Shown: piece by piece, positions 1-10,529 of the stretch
How the letters are laid out: each line of letters starts with the position of its first letter
Numbering within the stretch: position 1 is the first letter of the stretch
Assembly: GCA_034359265.1 (NCBI GenBank)
Contig: CP136893.1
Coordinates: 42,791,501 to 42,855,500 of the forward strand
Reading direction: 5' to 3'
Length of the DNA: 64,000 nt
Source: Canna indica
Lineage: Eukaryota; Streptophyta; Magnoliopsida; Zingiberales; Cannaceae
Notes under the pieces: model-generated
Told to the model about the DNA's origin: nothing
The model's input: only the letters and a program-made list of their open reading frames with translations
Databases searched by the model: none
Program-made: the position numbers and the translations under genes

Positions 1-485
1 ATACATGTGTATGATGTTTTCTGATTGTAATACGTGATTGAAAATAGATTGTAGTCGGTATATCATTGTATACAGGAATTTATAAAATTTTTAGTTTTTT
101 CAGTTACAGGATACACCTTTAGCCATGGCTTACCCACGGTTCACCGTCACTAAGCCGTGGCTGAAAGCTTATCATAAATGGTTGATGGCCTGGGCAGCAC
201 CAAATATCACGGTTGCTAATAGTATCACCAACGGGACTGGGTCGTGGCTGATGGGTTGGTATCAAGGACAGTGCCTGGAGCCGTCATTGATGTTTTTTAA
301 TCAGCGATAGCGAACGCGGCTATCGCTGATGATTACGTGTGACGGCCGCGCTTGGCCGTCATAACCTATCTGAGACGCGCGCATCAATGGCGGTATTTTG
401 CCATGCCTATTGCCGTCTGTGATACTTATCACCGACGGTTCATCCACGGATTGAGCCGTCGGTGATAACGACAATTCTAGTAGTG
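1..485. mobile_element. CACTA (En/Spm) transposon, right terminal fragment
   Basis: The last bases, ATTCTAGTAGTG at 474-485, are the reverse complement of a plant CACTA terminal repeat (CACTACTAGAAT). The 480 bases inside it are packed with short variants of GCCGTCGGTGATA and AGCCGTGGCTGA in both orientations, the subterminal repeats to which CACTA transposases bind. The rest of the element lies outside the window to the left. No transposase coding sequence is visible in this part; the small ORF here is built from the repeats. Confidence 0.7.
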
Positions 486-566
486 TTTATGACTAGGAAA
501 CTCTTGGTAATATGTTAAGGTTCATGTCCTATGGATATTTGCATCATTATGAGGATTAATACAATC

Positions 567-858
567 ATTCTAGATACTCTAAACCTAAACTCTATTCATC
601 ACAAAGAGTCTCAAGCGTCGATGAGCGTCCTTGCTGATTTCTCCGATTTTCCCGATTGGGGACGTCGTGCGCTATCCAATATGGAACCTAAAAATATTTC
701 TCCATGAAAATGATTCTAGATACTCTAAACCTAAACTCTATTCATCACAAAGAGTCTCAAGCGTCGACGAGCGTCCTTGCTGATTTCTCCGATTTTCCCG
801 ATTGGGGACGTCGTGCGCCATCCAATATGGAACCTAAAAATATTTCTCCGTGAAAATA
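567..858. repeat. Tandem duplication, 146 bp x 2
   Basis: Two adjacent copies (567-712 and 713-858) begin ATTCTAGATACTCTAAACC and differ at about three positions by eye. They sit just outside the LTR-like head that ends at 922 and probably belong to that retroelement. The near identity points to a recent duplication. Confidence 0.85.
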
Positions 859-1240
859 TTATTCCATGTTTGTTATCATCAAAACTAAGATTAAGATCAA
901 GGTTGACAACCTTAGGCCAACACGGTCGACCGAGCGAGTGACCGGCCATCGACCGGAGTCCACTGTCCAGTTTGGGACTCTACCGATCGATGGCCGGCTG
1001 ATGGGCCGATCGACCACCCCATCGACCGACACCCAGAAAGCCTTGTTTTTTAATGTTGTTTTCTCGCGATGTTTGTTTCCGGGTTTTGGTTTTCGAAGTG
1101 TATCAACTTGGAGAGCTTCTCAAGCATTTTACATATACTTTAAACTCTTCCAAAGCGTCTTCGATTCACTCGTCGAACTTCCAAAGCGTCTTCGTTTCTT
1201 CGATTCCCATGAATCATTTTTTATACCCGTGCCCTAGTTT
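859..1240 (-). mobile_element. Copia-type LTR fragments, inverted relative to the 44.6-48.9 kb LTR
   Basis: Read on the minus strand, an LTR head starts TGTTGGCCTAAGG at 922 and contains GATGATAA, as does the head at 44,615. From 923 to about 1240 the sequence matches, in reverse, the two halves of the 44,615-48,851 LTR: the GGTCGACC-rich block (47,930-48,060), the CTCGCGA/GTTTCCGGG block and the GACGCTTTGGAAG block (44,805-44,862). A partial LTR therefore abuts the head of another, truncated one. No coding sequence is present. Confidence 0.55.
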
Positions 1241-3202
1241 CTCTTGGCTCCTTGCTCACCACCCCTCTTCTTCTTTTGCTTCAACGGATCTCCGCCGACA
1301 TCAAGTCCTAAACTCAAGATATGAGGTTGTTTCTTCTTCCCTTTCTCCTCATTTCCAATGTTTTGCGTCGATTTGATGTTGGCCGAGCTTCTTTCAACTA
1401 TTAACTCCTCTAGGTTACAGTCTCAGGAGTATTCATTCCGTGGAGATTTCTTCGTGCTCTAGGAAGAGGATTGATTGAAGTGGAAGAGAACTGGGATCCC
1501 ATTTTGGGGATTGAGACGATTGTCTCGGCTCTGTTAACGTCGGTTGGGATCAATCTCAGCCTCAGTGTCCTCTTCTGCGCTCTCTACTCTGTGCTCAGGA
1601 AGCAGCCTGAAAATCTGAAGGTATACGCCCCACGCCTCATCGCTGAGGGCCAATCCCGCCAGAGGGGCCACTTCAACATTGAGGACCTCCTCCCCTCCAT
1701 CGGCTGGGTTCGTAAGGCATGAAGCTTTTCGAGGAGGACTGTCACGCCCCAGTTCGGGTCCACCCCCACGCCCCGAGGCGGGCCCGTTCCGACGCGCGAC
1801 AGTGGGCCACTCGAAACCCACACAGCGGAAGGAAAACCATCCGATGCACATCGGAAACCATATTAAAACATATTATAAACCAGATAATTACAATTTATAT
1901 GTCCGATCAAATACAATTACCCAAATATACAAAAGCAGCCGCCATCAGAGCTCCACATCTACGACTGACTACTAGATGACAAAAACTATATACATCTCGA
2001 TCTACAAATCGACTGCTCACCCCTGCAAGTCTGAAGCAAAAACAACGGAGATCAACGAATGCTGAGTAGGAGAATCACAATATGATCAACAAATATCAAG
2101 TGTCAACTCAACAATGCATAACAACATGGCCTAAGATGCAACCAAAGGCGATGAACACAACAAATACACCTCACCTACTCCTAAGCAACATCAACTGAAT
2201 CATCGAGCGTATGGACCGCTGGGTAAAAACCCCACACTCTACCACCCGTAGAGTGGCATCAACCGTCCACTCCAACGGTGATACGACTACCCCCACCAAG
2301 CAGGTAGCCCGACGGACGACGTATCTGACAGTCGCGCGACTACCCCTATCCAAGCAGGTAATCCGACGGACTATCCGACATCCGCACACCCGAAGGTGCC
2401 CAAAGTGACTAGTCAATATCCATACCCTCTCCCATGTCTGGAGGGTACCGCACTAAAATGGTCCGGGACCGAAGTCCTCTCCGAGGCCATAGCCTCCAGA
2501 TCGACATCAACCATGCAACTCGACTCCAAGAGTGCAACAAGGTATATCACCATGATCAACAACATAGCAACAACTCCAAGTGATTATGACATGATCAACA
2601 AGATAATAACAAAACATCATGATCAACAATATCACAACAACTCCAAGTGATTATGACATGATCAACATGCTACTAGCATAACATCATCATGATCAACAAT
2701 ATAAAAGCATGCTCAACAAATATACCACACCACATATATCAACATGATACTAGGCATACAGTGACTAATCCAATGCACATTTGGATTAGCACAACATACT
2801 ATTATCAAGAATAAACACCAATATGCAACAATAAAATGCAACACATACAATTCCTCTACATGGTATGTCCAACGATAATATGCAACAGGAGTTCAATAAT
2901 TTCAGGAAACAAACCAAACAATGGAAGCAAAGGTATTTCCGAAGTTATCTCCGACAACAAATCAACAATAGACTTGCAGGCTCAACTCATGCTCAGCACA
3001 CTCTCCAAACGCCCATGATCAACCAACTCACTCTCCAAACCTCATGCTCAACTCATTCTCCAAACCACAATTATTTCACACCAATCAATCGACTAAATTC
3101 TCAGACTAATAATTTACTATTATTTAAACACCTCGACAACCTCAACCACTAACCGATTGAAAGAACAACCTAATAATGCTTTCTCTTAAAACTAACCCCA
3201 CC

Positions 3203-3800
3203 ATCGCGTTCAGCACGCGAAAATGATCAAGATTGCTATTCACCTCAACTTCAACCGACAACTCGGGACCCACCAACTAAATTAATTTCAAATACAACTA
3301 TCAATCACTTACTCAACGACAACAAAATATCAAAATCATATCAAACGATCTCCAATCTGAAATCCGACACCACCATCACGCTCAGTACGCGAAAATGATC
3401 GAGATTACTATTTACCTCAACTTCAACCGACAACTCGAGATCCACGAAATTAATTAATTTCAAACATAGCTATATCATTCAATTACTAAACAACAACAAG
3501 ATACTAAAATATATCAAAATCATATCAATCGATCTCCAATCTGAAATCCGACACCACCATCGCGTTCAGCACGCGAAAATGATCGAGATTACTATTCACC
3601 TCAACTTCAACCGCCAACTCGAGATCCACCAAATTAATTAATTTCAAACATAGCTATATCATTCAATTACTAAACAATTGCAAAATACTAAAATATATCA
3701 AAATCACACCAAATAATCTCCAATCTGAAATCCGACACTACCATCGCGTTCAGCACGCGAAAATGATCGAGATTACTATTCACCTCAACTCGATCCGACG
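3203..3800. repeat. Four-copy tandem repeat, about 184 bp unit
   Basis: Units start with ATCGCGTTCAGCACGCGAAA at about 3203, 3375, 3559 and 3743 (spacings 172, 184, 184). Each unit carries a perfect CGCGT-5 nt-ACGCG inverted repeat (one copy mutated), then GATTACTATTCACCTCAACTT. The array lies inside the solo LTR and was probably amplified within it. Confidence 0.85.
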
Positions 3801-4023
3801 AATCTACAATCAACTACAAAAATACCCTAATAATTTATAAATCAACCCAATTTCATGCGATACAGCTCTCTTCTCTGAACACTATTCATATCCCCTCACC
3901 CGCTCGTCTCCCTCTACCCTCACCCCTCACGCTGCCCCTTGCCCTTGCGCCCGACGCCACCTCCCGCTCGAACCCACGCCGACCGGCCATCCCGGCCGCC
4001 GACGACCACCCCGCCGACATCTT

Positions 4024-4026
<3 letters not shown>

Positions 4027-4099
<73 letters not shown>

Positions 4100-4118
4100 T
4101 CTTCTTCTTCTTCTTCTC
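4027..4118. repeat. (CT)n then (TTC)n microsatellite
   Basis: About 34 CT dinucleotides are followed by about seven TTC trinucleotides. The tract produces artificial Leu/Ser and Arg/Glu ORFs on the two strands. Confidence 0.95.
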
Positions 4119-5101
4119 CTAATCTCCCTCTTCTCCTCCGATCAACCGCAGACCCATCTCCTCCTCTCGGCCAGCCGCCTACCCGTCGCCGACCGGCGAC
4201 TCCACGACCCCCGCCCTCTCCTCGACCCTCCGGCCCCGCCCAGTCCCACGATCGACCGAGCGGCGGCCCGGATGGTCCGCACCAGCAGCACTCGACTGCT
4301 CGGCACCGCCGGCTGCCCGATCTACGCGCGGCAGCCCTCCGGCTGGCACACGCGGCCACTGCGTGCGACTTCCGCACGCGATCAGCCCGCGCGAGGTACG
4401 GCGCAGCCACCTCTTCCACTTGTCTTCGTCGTCCGATTCGTCGAAGATAATCAACGGAAATGAAGGAACGGAGAGGATGAGATCTCCTACCTCGATCCCG
4501 CGACTCCGGCGATGACGAGCTCCACCGGCGACACGCGCCGACTCCTCCTCGACCTCCTCCCTACGCGCGCAGGCACCCTCTCTTTCCCCTCTTTCTCTCT
4601 ACTTCTCCTCCGATCACCCTCTTATTCTCACCCTCACTGAGACTGCCACCTGGCACTTCTCCACTTCCACAGCCAACCTTTAATTTTTTTTTTTTTTAAT
4701 CCCAGATATAACAAGGACCTCTACAACTCAGTGGGCCTCGACGGCGTCGTATTCAATCGCATCTTCATGTTCGGGTTCATTTTTTAAAATAATTACTTCT
4801 CGTTCAGTTGTAACCTTGAAATATCTATCGTGAAGTTCTTAATTTGAACATTGCTAACGTCGGAAGATCCTCAAAATGAGGGTTTTTGGATATAGGTTTT
4901 CAGTCTTTTTCTCGTTTGACTAGTGTCCTTTTTTTCTTGGTGTAGCTTGAGGGTATTTGTTGTTGCTGCGATCATAGGGTTATTTATTCTTCTGCCTGTT
5001 AATTTCTTGGGGAACCAACTTCGGTAGATTGACTTTTCTGATCTTCCGAACAAGTCTCTTGATTTTTTCACTATTTCAAATGTACAAGATGGCTCTAATT
5101 G

Positions 5102-7290
5102 GTAAGATTTGTTTGCATTAGACGCTTTCTTCTTTTTGCTGCATGTTATTATGTCCACCACTTAGCATATTGCAAAAACAATCATTGTTTTTAAATACAT
5201 TGGTGAATGGAAAGGTCGGATCTCTTTATCTATCGTTCTCGATATGTCTTCTCAATCGTTTTACTATAATCTTTTTCCCTATGTTATAGATTTAAACCAG
5301 CTGAAGGGAGGATCTTTTTCCCTATGTCAATTTCTGGATCCCTTAGGAAGCTGAATGTAAGTTGCTTCTCCTTAAGATGTGTTCAAATAAATCAATTCAA
5401 TATTCACCTTGCAATTTGATAAAATATCTTTCGTTTGATAGGGATGTTGCACACTTGCAAGGGGTCGTTTCAAAAGCCCGGAGAAAAGGGGCTTGCTTGT
5501 CCCATGGGGTAAAGGGAGCACGTTAGGTTGGTTTCAAGTTTAGCATTTTTTTCAGCCTTTGCTTTTGAGTTTAATAGTTAGTTGAATTGGAAAGCTGATA
5601 ACTAAAACATAAAATGGAGGAGGGCAAAGGGATAATAGATGAGATTACTAATTGTATTTTTGAAAGTTCTAAGATAAAGTGGCTTATTTGTTTATGTCAG
5701 GACTACTGGGACACTTGTACATTATTTTTGGAAGGTATTAGCTCTAACCAGTAGTTTATTATTATTTTTTTATGAGTGTGAGGTCTCCCTAAATTCATGG
5801 TTTAAGAGATAAATTAGTTATTCTTGTTTAGGGATTGCAAGGTAGCTAACTAGCATCTGCTCAATATGGAGTATATACCAAGTTTCGATTCCTTGTTGAT
5901 GACATAATTGATTGCTTCTCAAAAGCTATAAATGCTTTCAGGGTGATGAGAGTAAACACACCTGACTTTTTTCGGGTGATGATTATTTTTTTGCCATGTA
6001 GGATAATCTCAAAAATAAAAAAAATCATTAGAGCTCATGGGCGGCACGTGAAAGCACATGAGGAATTGAAAAGGCAAGTACATTGTACAAAAATAGAGAA
6101 TTTGTCTCATCTATAAATTTTATGTTATTGTATTGTTCTTGTTTTGGTCATGAGAAACAATGGATTCATTATTACTTTGGTTGTGGCCGGGTTATGTGTT
6201 TAAAGGTTAAAAGTGTATAGCCTTTATGTGTAAAGCTCAAGTTGCTTTTTTACCTTGGTGAACAGAGCAATTGATTTTTTTTATATTTTTCTTTTACATT
6301 CATTGAGTAGAGTATCAAATTTTTTTTTTTTCTTTTACGTGTTTCTTAACTTAGCAGACACCTTATCTTTAAATGACTAATTATTACATGACTCATCATC
6401 AATTGTACAGGTCACAGGCTTGTTTGTAGAAAGTTGGTGATCAGTTTAGCTTGGATAGCTAAAAGCTCAATACCAATGAAGATGATCCAAGCATAAATAT
6501 TGTCAATGATATACGAAGAACAACAAGCTTGCAATTGGAACTTAAAGTGTGAGAGCACTTTGGAAGCTATATTGGAAGATTTCATAATAAGCTAGTTACT
6601 TTTATTTTACAGACAATACTTAATCTATTTTTTGCTGACAATAACAAGCTAGTTATTGTGTACACAATACTTAATCTATTTTTGTTAATATTTACTAAGT
6701 TTGGATTAATGTTATGTTTTATTAGTTTAGATTTATGTAATATACTCTTGATTTAATATGAAAATATTCTTTAAATATTGATCTATAATTTTGTGATGAG
6801 ATTAAACTTACTTTTGTATGACAGCTTTAAAATGCTCTCTTTAGTGACAGATAACGGTTTGAAAAAAAACTAATTAAGTATATATGGTAACTAAACAATG
6901 TTGTTATTGTAGAAATAAGTAATGGCAAATCAAGCATGCTATAACAAACTAATAATAATGGTTTGAAAATGTTATATAAATATATATGATAACTAATTAA
7001 TATTGTTATTGTAGAAAGAAGTAATAACAAATTATGAATGCGATAACAAACTAATCATAATTGATAAAAAAATATATTATAAAATAACATTCATATAGCA
7101 TTCGCAATTGTATTTTTCAATAGCTATTGTAACCTATCTACATAAGATAGCGTGCGATTTGACAGCGTTTCGGATAATGCTATACATTACCCATGATAGC
7201 GTTTATGACAAGCTATTAATGACAATTATTATTGTTGTGAATGACGGTCAAGCGCTACTCGACTACACCGACCTCCCTCAAGAACCCCGG
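5102..7290. other. AT-rich intergenic stretch, no gene recognised
   Basis: No ORF has a recognisable domain. A tandem duplication of period 104 lies at about 6856-7063 (units start GGTTTGAAAA). ACAATACTTAATCTATTTTT occurs at about 6613 and 6664. The segment 7085-7250 has several GATAGCGT/AATAGC-like words that could be transposon subterminal repeats. The downstream exons expected for the CSC1-like gene were not found here. Confidence 0.5.
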
Positions 7291-7299
7291 TAATATCGT

Positions 7300-7800
7300 T
7301 CTATGAATCTAATTTTCATAGAACTAATCAAAATCTGCACGACCCGATCGTAATCTCTGTAATTGCAAGGAATTTCGTTATCAAGAGGGTCCTAGTTGAC
7401 CAAGGTAGCTTAGCCGACATCCTTTTCCACTCTACCTTCGTGAGGATGCAATTAACAGAAGCCTCACTTACCCCGTGCCAGGGAAATCTAATGGGCTTCT
7501 CGAGAGAAAGAGTTGACGTCCGATGAGCCATATGGCTAAGGACGACGTTCAACTCCCAACCAAAGGCAAGAACAATTGATGTACAATACATTGTCATTAA
7601 TGTCCCCAATCCATACAACATGATCCTAGGACGACCGTCCTTGAACAATCTAGGAGCCGTCGTGTACACTCCCCACCTGGCGTTAAGGTTTCCTATTTCG
7701 GAAATAGAGGTAGGTGTGCTACACGCCGATCAAAAAGAAGTCTAATGGTGCTATAAAGAATACCTCAAATCAAAGATTAATGGGTCAAAGGAAGAGCCTA
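7300..7800 (+). pseudogene. Gypsy (Tat/Ogre-like) aspartic protease fragment, copy 1 of 3
   Basis: The plus strand encodes a retroviral-type aspartyl protease with one internal stop. Visible motifs are VLVDQGSLADILF (the catalytic Asp lies in the DQG triad, DTG/DSG elsewhere), then MILGRPSLNNLGAVV and a PHLALRFP-like end. The arrangement V-D-x-G-S...ILGRP is typical of Tat-lineage gypsy elements. Gag upstream and RT downstream are absent. It is followed by a non-coding spacer and 109-bp repeats, so this unit looks like an internally deleted element. Confidence 0.75.
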
Positions 7801-8159
7801 GTGGCCCACAAATGCTCTTCACAATCAAAGGCAAACAGCTAACTGAAGCCCCTGAACTGAGCTCAGGACGGAACACGCGAAAGCAACCCCGACTCAACCC
7901 TTGAAAGAACTCAAGTCGTGATAAAAAAATACTGATAAAGCTCGGAATTGGGCACTCCTCTTGTATACATAATTTCTTTATTACTCAATAAAGTTTTATT
8001 CCTCGCATTTTTTTCTTTGAATGTTCGGGAAACCTTATGGCAATCTCGTTACTTTAACGAGTATTCTATTAGCCAAAATTTGCTTGAGTCCTCATGCACG
8101 AGCTCAGCCTAAACCCCTCAAAATACGATTTTTCGCCCTTAGAGCTGTAGTTTTCGGCT

Positions 8160-8760
8160 CCAGAGCCCAGTACTCCACTCAGCGACTAGAACTTGGTACC
8201 AGTCTAGCTTGTCGGCCTCAGTGCCTTTCTAGGGCTTTTACGCCGTCTACAACTCCTCGCGCGCGGTTCCGCCTTACGCTCCTCGGCAAGTTCGGCCTGA
8301 ACCCCCAAGTGCAGTATTTGGCTATCACGCCACTACTTCAAGCCTTAGAGCCCTTACTCGACTTCTCGCATACGATTCCACCTTACGCTCCTCAGCGAGC
8401 TCAGCTTGAACTCCTGAGTGCAGTCCCTGACCATCACGCCACTACTTCCGGCCTTAGAGCCCTTACACGACTCCTCGCGCGCGGTTCCGCCTTACGCTCC
8501 TCGGCAAGCTCAGCTTGAACCCCCGACTGTAGTCCTTGGCTATCACGCCACTACTTTTGACCTCAGAGCCCTTACACGACTCCTTGTGTGCGGTTTCGCC
8601 TTACGCTCCTCGACGCTCGGCCTGTACCCCCGAGTGTAGTCTTTGGCTATCACGACACTACTTCCGGCCTTAAAGTCCTTACTCGACTCCTCGCTCGCGA
8701 TTTCGCCTTACGGCCTCAGAGCCCCTGCTCGATTACTCGCATATAGTCCTGCTCTCCATA
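8160..8760 (+). repeat. 109-bp tandem repeat in gypsy 3' non-coding region
   Basis: GCCTTACGCT recurs at 8271, 8380, 8489, 8598 and about 8705, giving a period of 109, 109, 109 and 107. Units contain GGCTATCACGCCACTACTT and CCTTAGAGCCCTTAC. A related but less ordered stretch occurs at 12,600-12,760, downstream of protease copy 2. Tat/Ogre-type elements are known to carry variable tandem repeats in this position. Confidence 0.85.
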
Positions 8761-9029
8761 TGCATGCTAAGTGCTTCAATACCACCGCTTGATTTAAAAG
8801 CGGGCCTAGCTCATATCCCTGGAACTACCTTGGACGCTCCTACCGAAAGATCGGCCTAAAACAAAATCTTCTCGACCAATCAACTAAACGATACTGGACA
8901 ACTGAATAAAAAAAATAGAGCATGCACATTACAAGGTAAACCCATAGAGGGCTAACAGTTAAAGGGGCCCGCGCGAAAATAATTCTTTACAGGCCGAATA
9001 AAATAACTCACATGCAGGTAATTCAATAA

Positions 9030-9930
9030 AATTACTTGGCCTCAGTCGATGCAACATAAACCCTCTTCTTCGAAACACCACTCCCCGGCAAATACTCCTC
9101 AGGATAGGTAGAAGTCTCCTCCTCATGCTCTAAAACCACAAGAACACCACCCTTCACTTCCTTGGAAGGGATAGCCTCTGAAAAATCAACTCCGGGAGCT
9201 AGAAGTCGAGCTTGCTTGATTGCTTTATAAAAACTTGTATCGTATACCTTGACGACAACACCGTTGAAGTGTCCCACTTTGGCCTCAAGCCCTTAGGCAA
9301 CAGATCGCCATTTGTCTCCCTCAGCCTGCAAATGTGCTTTGGCATCTTCAAGTTCAGCCTGCAATCGCGCTCTGACTACTTAAATCTCAACCTACAAACG
9401 AAAATTCTCCGCTATAGCCACAACCAGACCTTGATGAAGCTTAGTCGACTCAGCCTTAACGGCTGCATATTGGTTTTCTGTCTCTTTTACCCGGACATTT
9501 AAACTATCAACCTCACAAGCCTTGGATTCCAGGGCCCTCTTTGATGGCTCAACCTCACAAGAACAACACGGTAAAAATACACCGACTCAATTCACTCGGG
9601 ATAAGACCAGAAACTATTTTGTCCTCCATGGCCAGACCCTTCAGCTCGATCTTTACAATCGTTCACTTCGTCATAGCCTCCTCGACCGCTCACTCCAGTT
9701 CGGCCTTTGTGGCTGCTTACTCTAGATTGGCTTGCACGACCAGTTCTTTTCGCTCGACCTTCGCAGCCGTCCACTTCGTCATGGTCTCCTGGTCACTTAC
9801 TCCGGCTCGGCCTCCATGCTCCAACTCGGGCTTGGCCTTACCAGCCACTTGTTTGGCCTCTACGGTCAACCACTCAAACGCAATGTTTAGCTCGGCCTTA
9901 CCAGCCACCTAATATAACTTGGTAAATATT
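9030..9930 (-). pseudogene. Antisense ORF remnant of Tat-like gypsy element (putative)
   Basis: On the minus strand this stretch yields broken ORFs rich in A, E, K and V (for example AKQVAGKAKPELEH near 9850 and KAIKQARLLAPGVDFSEAIP near 9200), with many stops. It lies between the 3' repeats and an LTR, which is the position of the antisense ORF in Tat/Ogre elements. The better preserved antisense ORF pieces at 43.9-44.6 and 57.2-58.2 kb support this reading. Similarity is weak and the call rests mainly on position. Confidence 0.4.
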
Positions 9931-9959
9931 TTTGAAGACTCTCACAAATTCCAAAGGAT

Positions 9960-10488
9960 AAGAAAGTTAACTATACTTAAGAGCTCGGTACACAGTCTTC
10001 CAAACTTCGACCGAACTCAAGGGATGTGGACTGGACTAGAACTATTGGGCTCGGTCGGATTAGACCCAGCAATGCCCCACAACACACTTCAAACCAAACC
10101 AAGCGACCTCACCGAGGGATCCCGCCTGGCTATACTCCTATACTTAACTCGAGCCAGATCAGACGGCTCTGCTTGAGGGCTCCAACCAGTCAAACAAGGA
10201 CATTATCATGAGGGATACGCCATTATGAGCCTGCCATCTCCAGGGTCGACCTCGATCCATTTTCAACAACATCCCCGCAAGATTATCGGGAGTTATCATC
10301 ACCTCCACTTGCAATAAATACGGACACAACACGCCTTAAGTAACCCTAAGTTCCAATTTTATTACCTCCACATTGAAGTCAGCATCGGAGTGTCTTTTGC
10401 AGCGCCCCCCCCCCCCCCCCCCGGCGTTGAACCAAACATGGAGAGACAACAAACAGGTGCAGGGTACTCCGATCCTCAGGCAGGAACA
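9960..10488 (+). mobile_element. Gypsy LTR 1 (Tat-like family), approximate bounds
   Basis: It is similar along its length to 18,560-19,089 and, more distantly, to 58,820-59,301. Shared landmarks are GTGGACTGGACT, CTCGGTCGG.TTAGACCCAG, ATCACCTCCACTTG followed by a TATA-like AATAAATA (about 10,313), GGAGTGTCTTTTGCAG and the end CTCAGGCAGGAACA. It contains a run of 18 C (10,405-10,422) where LTR 2 has five. The left boundary is uncertain. Confidence 0.65.
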
Positions 10489-10529
10489 TTACTAATTTTC
10501 TTCCCGTCGATTCGGGACCCTTCGCTGAA

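Larger units (their letters stand above)
1740..4713 (-). mobile_element. Solo LTR, about 2.97 kb, gypsy (Tekay/Del-like), TSD AGGAC
   Basis: The element runs from TGTCACGCCCC to ATATAACA (TG...CA) and is flanked by AGGAC at 1735-1739 and 4714-4718. Removing it rejoins the CSC1-like exon exactly. No gag or pol lies inside, so it is a solo LTR left by LTR-LTR recombination. The TGTCAC start matches the complement of the right end of the 49,135-57,183 LTR, which suggests minus orientation. It contains the four-copy repeat at 3203-3800 and the CT microsatellite. Its GC-rich end (3890-4600) gives long spurious ORFs. Confidence 0.85.
1504..5101 (+). pseudogene. OSCA/CSC1-like (DUF221) channel gene relic, interrupted by a solo LTR
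   Basis: The recognisable exon 1 part (1504-1739) encodes the N-terminal first membrane helix of CSC1-like proteins (ALLTSVGINLSLSVLF), followed by VYAPRL and LLPSIGWVRKA. It resumes after the solo LTR at 4719-4774 with LYNSVGLDGVVFNRIFMFG. Exon 2 (4946-5101, after TTGGTGTAG, before GTAAG) encodes the second helix (LFILLPVNFLGNQLR) and IDFSDLPNKSLD. The family are hyperosmolality- or mechanically gated cation channels of about 700-800 residues; only about 150 are traceable here. The defects are no ATG at the expected start (TTG at 1504), one base missing near 1720 where GCATGGAAG would be expected, the 2974-bp LTR, and TAG at 5025-5027. I found no further exons. The family call is firm; which member it was is unknown. 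Confidence 0.8.

Noticed and set aside
866..1376. Two overlapping plus-strand ORFs of about 110-120 codons
   Set aside because: They lie in inverted copia LTR sequence, which is non-coding in the related copy at 47.9-48.1 kb.
3886..4463. Long ORFs on both strands (Ser/Leu-rich plus, Arg/Glu-rich minus)
   Set aside because: They are produced by the CT/TTC microsatellite and GC-rich LTR sequence; no domain, and they lie inside a solo LTR.
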